DNA from: an uncultured Lachnospiraceae bacterium
Lineage (GTDB): Bacteria > Bacillota > Clostridia > Lachnospirales > Lachnospiraceae
Direction: 5' to 3'
Assembly: GCA_910589195.1 (NCBI GenBank)
Contig: CAJUTC010000057.1
Location: 1-18,286 of the forward strand
DNA: 18,286 nt
Made by a program: the position numbers and the translations under genes. Under the pieces are notes generated by a model. That model did no database searches. It saw nothing but the letters and a program-made list of their open reading frames with translations, and was not told the origin of the DNA. Positions 14,877 to 18,286 of the stretch are shown piece after piece (positions within the stretch are counted from its first letter, which is position 1; each line of letters begins with the position of its first letter).

Positions 14877-15695
14877 GCACGCACAAAGATAGTACCGACA
14901 GAGGGATTATTAAGCGATTTGGAGTATACCAGCGTAATAGTAAGCTGCTCAAACGGGATAGACAGCACGGGGGCGCTGTACTGGGCGGTTAAGAATTTCC
15001 CAAAAGAAAAGATATATCTGCTTTATTGTGATACTGGCTGCGAGTATCCAGAAAACGTAGCACTGTTTTACAAGGTGGCGGCGTTCATGGGAGTTAAGCC
15101 CGTTCTGTTATCGGATACCAGAGGCTTTTTAGGGCTGCTGCTGAATGAGCGGCTTAAGTTTCCAGACATGAAAAACAGATGGTGTACGGCTTATCTGAAA
15201 ACGGCGGTAACTGACAAATGGATACGGCAGCATAGGCAGCAGCTAGGCGCAAAGTGCTTATTTGTATCTGGGGAGCGCAGGGACGAAAGCACGGGGCGGG
15301 CAAAGCTGCCAGAACTGGAATATCACAGCACGACGCTTAAGACAAAGCGGGTAGCAGATTTTACGTGCCATTGGTACAGACCTTGCCTAGATTATGAAAA
15401 AGGCAAAATGTTTGAGCAGGGCAGGGAGCTTAAGCTAGAGCCGCACCCGTGCTATGAATACGTCGGTAGGTGTAGCTGTATGTTTTGTATGTTTATGCCA
15501 GAGCGCCACGCCGCAGAGAATATGAAGAGATACCCAGAAATGGCGGCAGAGTATGTACGGGCAGAAATGAAGATACAGCACACATGGAAAAAGGCAAAGA
15601 GCCTGCAAAGTGTTTTCAATGAATGTATGGATATAGACGACATAGACGAGGACATAAAGCAGGAAAATAGGCAGTTAAGCCTATTTGATGAATAG
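14874..15695 (+). CDS. PAPS-reductase-family PP-loop enzyme with clamp-binding tail
   Basis: The 273-residue adenine-nucleotide alpha-hydrolase superfamily protein is related to phosphoadenosine phosphosulfate reductases and DndC-like proteins of mobile elements. The PP-loop is SNGIDS (26-31, usually SGGKDS), followed by YCDTGCEYPEN (51-61), NRWCTAYLK (101-109) and SGERRDES (132-139). A cysteine group GRCSCMFC (C200, C202, C205) with C104 could bind an iron-sulfur cluster, as in DndC. The last residues, QLSLF (267-271), match the bacterial beta-sliding-clamp binding consensus QL[S/D]LF. This suggests action at replicating DNA rather than sulfate assimilation; no cys genes are nearby. The start follows the initiation repeat. 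Exact reaction unknown. Confidence 0.85.
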   Translation: MARTKIVPTEGLLSDLEYTSVIVSCSNGIDSTGALYWAVKNFPKEKIYLLYCDTGCEYPENVALFYKVAAFMGVKPVLLSDTRGFLGLLLNERLKFPDMKNRWCTAYLKTAVTDKWIRQHRQQLGAKCLFVSGERRDESTGRAKLPELEYHSTTLKTKRVADFTCHWYRPCLDYEKGKMFEQGRELKLEPHPCYEYVGRCSCMFCMFMPERHAAENMKRYPEMAAEYVRAEMKIQHTWKKAKSLQSVFNECMDIDDIDEDIKQENRQLSLFDE

Positions 15696-15741
15696 GCGGC
15701 AGCGCCGCCAGCACCCGCCCTTCAGAGTTAGAGTGCTGGCG
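15679..15741. other. Three overlapping hairpins around the stop codon of the PP-loop gene
   Basis: GCCTATT/AATAGGC (15679-15697), GGCGGC/GCCGCC (15695-15709) and CGCCAGCAC/GTGCTGGCG (15706-15741) are all perfect stems. Neighbours share bases, so they exclude one another. No T run follows. They may be alternative mRNA folds, or mark the deletion junction next to the methyltransferase remnant. Confidence 0.45.
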
Positions 15742-15922
15742 ATTGCAGGGCTATACAGATGCAGATTTTAAAGCAGCGGCAGCAGTGCATAAGAGGGTAG
15801 GGCGCTATACAATGCCGCTTTACAAGCAGGCTGGTAATAGCATACCCGTACCGATATTTGAAAGTCTGTTTAGAAAAATGATATTGCATGAAACGGCAGA
15901 AAGCGAGGCGCAGTATGGATAA
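15692..15922 (+). pseudogene. C-terminal remnant of a C5-cytosine DNA methyltransferase
   Basis: This frame is open without a usable start. It reads TRPSELECWRLQGYTDADF (about codons 8-26), then LYKQAGNSIPVPIFESLFRKMI (about codons 44-65), ending at TAA 15920-15922. The first part matches the (T/P)REC-RLQGF element and the second the QAGNSxxxP motif X of Dcm-type C5 methyltransferases. The catalytic PCQ loop, SAM-binding motif and target-recognition region are missing, and upstream is the intact PP-loop gene in another frame. The simplest reading is deletion of a full methyltransferase. A split-enzyme beta subunit is possible, but there is no ribosome site. Confidence 0.75.
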
Positions 15923-16181
15923 AAGCACATACCACATTAAGGAAACGAAAAACAACTACAGCTTTTCGTATAGCGGGGATTTAAAAGAGGCTTTAGAAAA
16001 GGCACGTAAAGACTTGCAAAAGGAAAAAGAAAACCAAGACATAGCGCACTGGGAATGGATAAGAAAAAAGGCAGTAAGCGCTATTCTGGCACATGAAAGA
16101 AAGATAGCAAGGTTAAAGGCATTTATAAAATGCGCAGAGCAGAATTTAAAGGAAAGAGAGGTAGACAATGGCAATATATAG
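15915..16181 (+). CDS. Hypothetical helical protein of the mobile block
   Basis: The 88-residue protein is Lys/Glu-rich and probably coiled-coil over most of its length (LKEALEKARKDLQKEKENQ, RKKAVSAILAHERKIARLKAFIKCAEQNLKER), after a short N-terminus MDKSTYHIKETKNNYSF. It is unrecognised. I chose the ATG at 15915 because it has the block's initiation pattern GAAAGCGAGG seven bases upstream; the open frame extends back to an ATG at 15888 without such a site. The start overlaps the last codons of the methyltransferase remnant and the end overlaps the next gene by 14 bases. Confidence 0.65.
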   Translation: MDKSTYHIKETKNNYSFSYSGDLKEALEKARKDLQKEKENQDIAHWEWIRKKAVSAILAHERKIARLKAFIKCAEQNLKEREVDNGNI

Positions 16182-16554
16182 GGAAGTACGTACAGAGGTA
16201 TACTGCGACATATGCGGCGAGCGGATAGTAGCCTTTAAGGACGCAGGAAAAACGGGCGGCGTAAGCAGAGGGTGGGCGGCGTACTTTGCACGTCAAGAGG
16301 GCTGCACGACGGGCAAAAAGGTTATCTGTAAAAGCTGCCGCATAAGCAGGCGTATAGAAAAATGCAGCTTGCAAAAGAAGTGCGGGGCAGCAGGCGTGGA
16401 CGGTAGCGGCGCTTGCCTGGGATTTGGTAAAGAATTTGACGACGAGCCTATAGAGCAGTGCAAGCGCTGTATTGCGTGTACTTATTTTGACTGGGAAGAG
16501 GAAAAACAGCGGTTAAGCATAGAGGGTAGACACAGAAAGCGAGGTAGGCAATGA
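16168..16554 (+). CDS. Cysteine-rich zinc-ribbon protein
   Basis: The 128-residue protein has eleven cysteines. YCDICGERI (12-20) with CKSC (54-57) makes a plausible zinc ribbon, and CKRCIAC (98-104) with C66, C72 and C83 could form a second metal site. There is no catalytic motif, and the basic tail RHRKRGRQ may contact nucleic acid. The start has GGAAAGAGAGG just upstream, and its stop overlaps the next start as ATGA. Small zinc-ribbon proteins of this type are common in phage and conjugative-element early regions, but I cannot assign a function. Confidence 0.7.
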   Translation: MAIYREVRTEVYCDICGERIVAFKDAGKTGGVSRGWAAYFARQEGCTTGKKVICKSCRISRRIEKCSLQKKCGAAGVDGSGACLGFGKEFDDEPIEQCKRCIACTYFDWEEEKQRLSIEGRHRKRGRQ

Positions 16555-16928
16555 GGCGACACAAACGGGAAAACCAGATACTTAAAGGACTGATACGGGC
16601 GGCAGCAGGCGTGGCAGCTTGCGTAGCAGGGCTGATACTGTTTTTTGTATTTATCTGGTGGAGAGGGCAGCATACATACCCGCAGACTGATAAAGAGGCA
16701 GCAGTACAGAGGCAGCAGGCAGAGCCGCTGGTTATTGAAACACCAGAGCCAGCTACAGAGGGCAGCATAAGAGTATATGATTATGACGGCTGCTGTATTT
16801 ATGCGTATTACGGAGAAATCAAGATAAACAGCGACGGCAGGGACGGAAAGCAGATTGATATTGAATGTGCGGGGTATTTAGAGGGATACCAGCAGCACGG
16901 AGAGCCAGAAAGAGGGGTAGGCGAATGA
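16551..16928 (+). CDS. Single-span membrane protein of the mobile block
   Basis: The 125-residue protein has a basic N-terminus MRRHKRENQILKG, one strong hydrophobic helix (about 14-37, LIRAAAGVAACVAGLILFFVFIWW), then a polar region with VYDYDGCCIYAYYGEIKIN. The positive N-terminus predicts an N-in anchor with the C-terminal domain outside, or a signal anchor. It is unrecognised. It overlaps both neighbours by four bases (ATGA), and its start is preceded by GAAAGCGAGG. Confidence 0.65.
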   Translation: MRRHKRENQILKGLIRAAAGVAACVAGLILFFVFIWWRGQHTYPQTDKEAAVQRQQAEPLVIETPEPATEGSIRVYDYDGCCIYAYYGEIKINSDGRDGKQIDIECAGYLEGYQQHGEPERGVGE

Positions 16929-17140
16929 AATACAAATATTACAGTACGCAGCGCCCAGTATCGGCGGGGACATATCCAAAGCCAAAGGATAACCCAGCTA
17001 TGCTTATCCATAATTTCAATGAGCGGAAATATGTGCCAGAGATAGGGCGGCTGGCATGGGGGTATATCGAGTATGACAAGCCGCTGGAAAATGCAGACAT
17101 TGACGGATACGAACTTATACCAGCTGCTTTCTTTTCGTAA
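16925..17140 (+). CDS. Small conserved-looking mobile-element protein
   Basis: The 71-residue protein begins MKYKYYSTQRPVSAGTYPKP and continues with AMLIHNFNERKYVPEIGRLAWGYIEYDKPLENADIDGYELIP. The YYSTQRPV...NF..R...AWG...Y..PL...YEL pattern recalls small domains found alone or in large polyvalent proteins of gut Firmicute mobile elements. I am recalling the pattern, not a confirmed family. The ATG at 16925 overlaps the preceding stop (ATGA) and has GAAAGAGGGG upstream; longer in-frame starts are inside the previous gene. Function unknown. Confidence 0.65.
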   Translation: MKYKYYSTQRPVSAGTYPKPKDNPAMLIHNFNERKYVPEIGRLAWGYIEYDKPLENADIDGYELIPAAFFS

Positions 17141-17158
17141 CGAAAGTGAGGGCTGCGC

Positions 17159-17434
17159 ATGGAAGAGAACGACGAGCAGCGCAGGGCGCTTATACATACA
17201 TTCTACCAGATTTACAGACCACTACAGAAGAGGCACAGCTTAAGAGAGCATAGCCACTTTGATATATACGGCAATAACCTTATTGAAATCTGGGAGTATG
17301 AGGGCGAAAGAAAAGGGCGTTGCATCTGCAAAGTGAAAGAGGATACAGAAATAGCGTGCTACCAGCGGGCAATAGAAATGCTGGAAAGCTACAGCGGAAA
17401 GGAAACGGTAAGACATGAGAAAAGAGCAGGATAA
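17159..17434 (+). CDS. Hypothetical protein of the mobile block
   Basis: The 91-residue acidic/basic soluble protein is unrecognised: MEENDEQRRALIHTFYQIYRPLQKRHSLREH, then IYGNNLIEIWEYEGERKGRCICKVKED and a helical C-terminus. Its start has AACGAAAGTGAGGG upstream, another version of the shared initiation sequence. It overlaps the single-strand-binding-like gene by 20 bases, so the two may be translationally coupled. Confidence 0.65.
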   Translation: MEENDEQRRALIHTFYQIYRPLQKRHSLREHSHFDIYGNNLIEIWEYEGERKGRCICKVKEDTEIACYQRAIEMLESYSGKETVRHEKRAG

Positions 17435-18143
17435 TAAGCCAGATTTTTTACGGGATATTAACACGGCGATTATGGAAGAGCTGACAGCAGGCGGCATTAA
17501 GGACAATGCAGCAGGGCTGGCAGGGGAGCTGAAAGAGGTTGAAGAGGTTACGGAGCTATGCGGGCTGCGTTTTAACGGCTATCTTGCAAAGATTGAAACA
17601 CCACGCCCACGGGGGACGCTGGACGAGGTTATAGTAGCCTTTACAGATGCGGTTATCAGTAAGGAAGAGGGCGACATAGCGGGCTTTGAGATTGCGATAG
17701 GCAGCAAGGTTTTAGTATCTGGAAAAGTACAGACGCTTAAGGACTTTGAGAGCGGTAAGGTGCTGGTATTCATTCTGGCAGATTTTCTGGCAATGGTAAG
17801 AAATCCTATGATGCAGGACGACGTAGCGCTACGGGGCGTTATTGCGCATGAGCCAGTATATAGGACGACACCGAGGGGCAAGCGTATTACTGATATTTCA
17901 GTGATTGTAAAAAATGAGCTGACGGGTAACAAGTGCTTTGTTCCGTGTATCTGCTGGCAAGAGCAGGCAGACGAGGTAGCGGGATGGCAGCAGGGCGACA
18001 CGGTAGAACTGCTAGGGAGATACCAGAGCCGCCAGTATGAAAAGGTTATTGATACCGACAGCGGCAGCAGGGAGCGCCGCACGGCTTATGAAATATCGGT
18101 ACAGCTGATTAACAGAAAGGAGCTGGCAGAGAATGAGAGTTAA
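17415..18143 (+). CDS. Single-stranded-DNA-binding-like protein with two OB folds
   Basis: The 242-residue protein has, at about 135-237, VALRGVIAHEPVYRTTPRGKRITDISVIVKN...CFVPCICWQEQADEVAGWQQGDTVELLGRYQSRQYEK. This matches the OB-fold pattern of bacterial SSB (R-T-x-G, W-x-x-x-A, KGD-V-x-GR-x-x-R-x-Y). Residues of about 47-130 (LRFNGYLAKIETPRPRGTLDEVIVAFTD...GSKVLVSGKVQTL) look like a second, more divergent OB fold. The acidic DDDIPF-type SSB tail is absent. It probably binds single-stranded DNA or a replication partner of the element. The start at 17415 has only GGAAA upstream and lies inside the previous gene, implying coupling. Confidence 0.75.
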   Translation: MRKEQDNKPDFLRDINTAIMEELTAGGIKDNAAGLAGELKEVEEVTELCGLRFNGYLAKIETPRPRGTLDEVIVAFTDAVISKEEGDIAGFEIAIGSKVLVSGKVQTLKDFESGKVLVFILADFLAMVRNPMMQDDVALRGVIAHEPVYRTTPRGKRITDISVIVKNELTGNKCFVPCICWQEQADEVAGWQQGDTVELLGRYQSRQYEKVIDTDSGSRERRTAYEISVQLINRKELAENES

Positions 18144-18286
18144 AACGATAGTAAACGGCAAGGGAGAGCCGCAGGCTACAGAGATAGCAATACCGATAGA
18201 GGGGACGGGCGGCGAACTGGGGCAGCGGGCAGTTATAAATTTAACTTCCCTTATAAGCGGGCTTAAGACCATGAAAACAGAGCAGG
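18133..18286 (+). CDS. Hypothetical protein, truncated by the window edge
   Basis: The ATG follows AAAGGAG by about ten bases and overlaps the preceding gene by 11 bases. The visible 51 residues read MRVKTIVNGKGEPQATEIAIP, then INLTSLISGLKTMKTEQ, with no stop before the window ends. It is too short to assign; it continues the same plus-strand operon. Confidence 0.6.
   Translation, partial: MRVKTIVNGKGEPQATEIAIPIEGTGGELGQRAVINLTSLISGLKTMKTEQ

Larger units (their letters stand above)
13618..18286 (+). mobile_element. Prophage- or ICE-like segment (left part, continues past window)
   Basis: From about this point the sequence changes character. Genes are short, all on the plus strand, often overlapping, and mostly unrecognised, with a purine-rich coding strand and AGC/CAG-heavy codons. 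Contents (IS30-like HTH, PAPS-reductase-family enzyme, methyltransferase remnant, zinc-ribbon proteins, single-strand-binding-like protein) are typical of phage or conjugative-element early/replication regions. By eye there is no GATC, GGCC or CCGG in it, whereas all are common to its left. No integrase, relaxase, portal or attachment site is in view, so the element class is undecided and the left boundary is approximate (13521-13683). Confidence 0.65.

Noticed and set aside
13706..18286. CRISPR array, tRNA or rRNA genes
   Set aside because: The repeated units are ribosome-site sequences before genes, not evenly spaced repeats; no cloverleaf or rRNA sequence was noticed anywhere in the window.

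Overview
The window looks like low-to-mid GC chromosomal DNA from an anaerobic Firmicute, probably a gut-type Clostridia/Lachnospiraceae member. This rests on strong AGGAGG-type ribosome binding sites, sigma-A style promoters, a clostridial EtfB/EtfA pair, a FldA-like CoA-transferase and no respiratory genes. It is inferred from gene content only.

The left part (1-1871) holds an AIM24/TIGR00266 family gene, a terminator, a PaaI-type hotdog thioesterase on the minus strand, and an AT-rich divergent regulatory region.

The middle part (1872-13520) is a plus-strand catabolic or respiratory cluster. It encodes an acyl-CoA dehydrogenase with a deviant FAD motif, a family III CoA-transferase resembling FldA/CaiB, a second canonical acyl-CoA dehydrogenase, EtfB, EtfA, an acid:CoA ligase, a small cysteine-rich desulforedoxin-like protein, a YkvI-type permease, a GntP-type permease and a LysR-type regulator. 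The likely scheme is that an acid is imported, activated by the ligase, kept as CoA ester by the CoA-transferase, and reduced or desaturated by the dehydrogenases with electrons passing through the Etf. There is no enoyl-CoA hydratase, 2-hydroxyacyl-CoA dehydratase, thiolase or BCCT carnitine transporter, so this is neither a complete carnitine, phenyllactate nor butyrate operon. The substrate is unknown. Palindromic T-N11-A boxes precede both the operon and lysR, and a strong promoter inside a palindrome precedes the CoA-transferase gene.

The right part (about 13618-18286) is different DNA. It consists of short, tightly packed, often overlapping plus-strand genes with a purine-rich coding strand, typical of a prophage or integrative conjugative element. 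It encodes an IS30-like helix-turn-helix protein, a PP-loop (PAPS-reductase family) enzyme ending in a beta-clamp-binding peptide, the C-terminal remnant of a C5-cytosine DNA methyltransferase, a cysteine-rich zinc-ribbon protein, a single-span membrane protein, a double-OB single-strand-binding-like protein and several unrecognised small proteins. Many of these genes share one near-identical translation-initiation sequence. Read by eye, the segment contains no GATC, GGCC or CCGG site. No integrase, attachment site or promoter for this block is visible, and it continues past the right edge.
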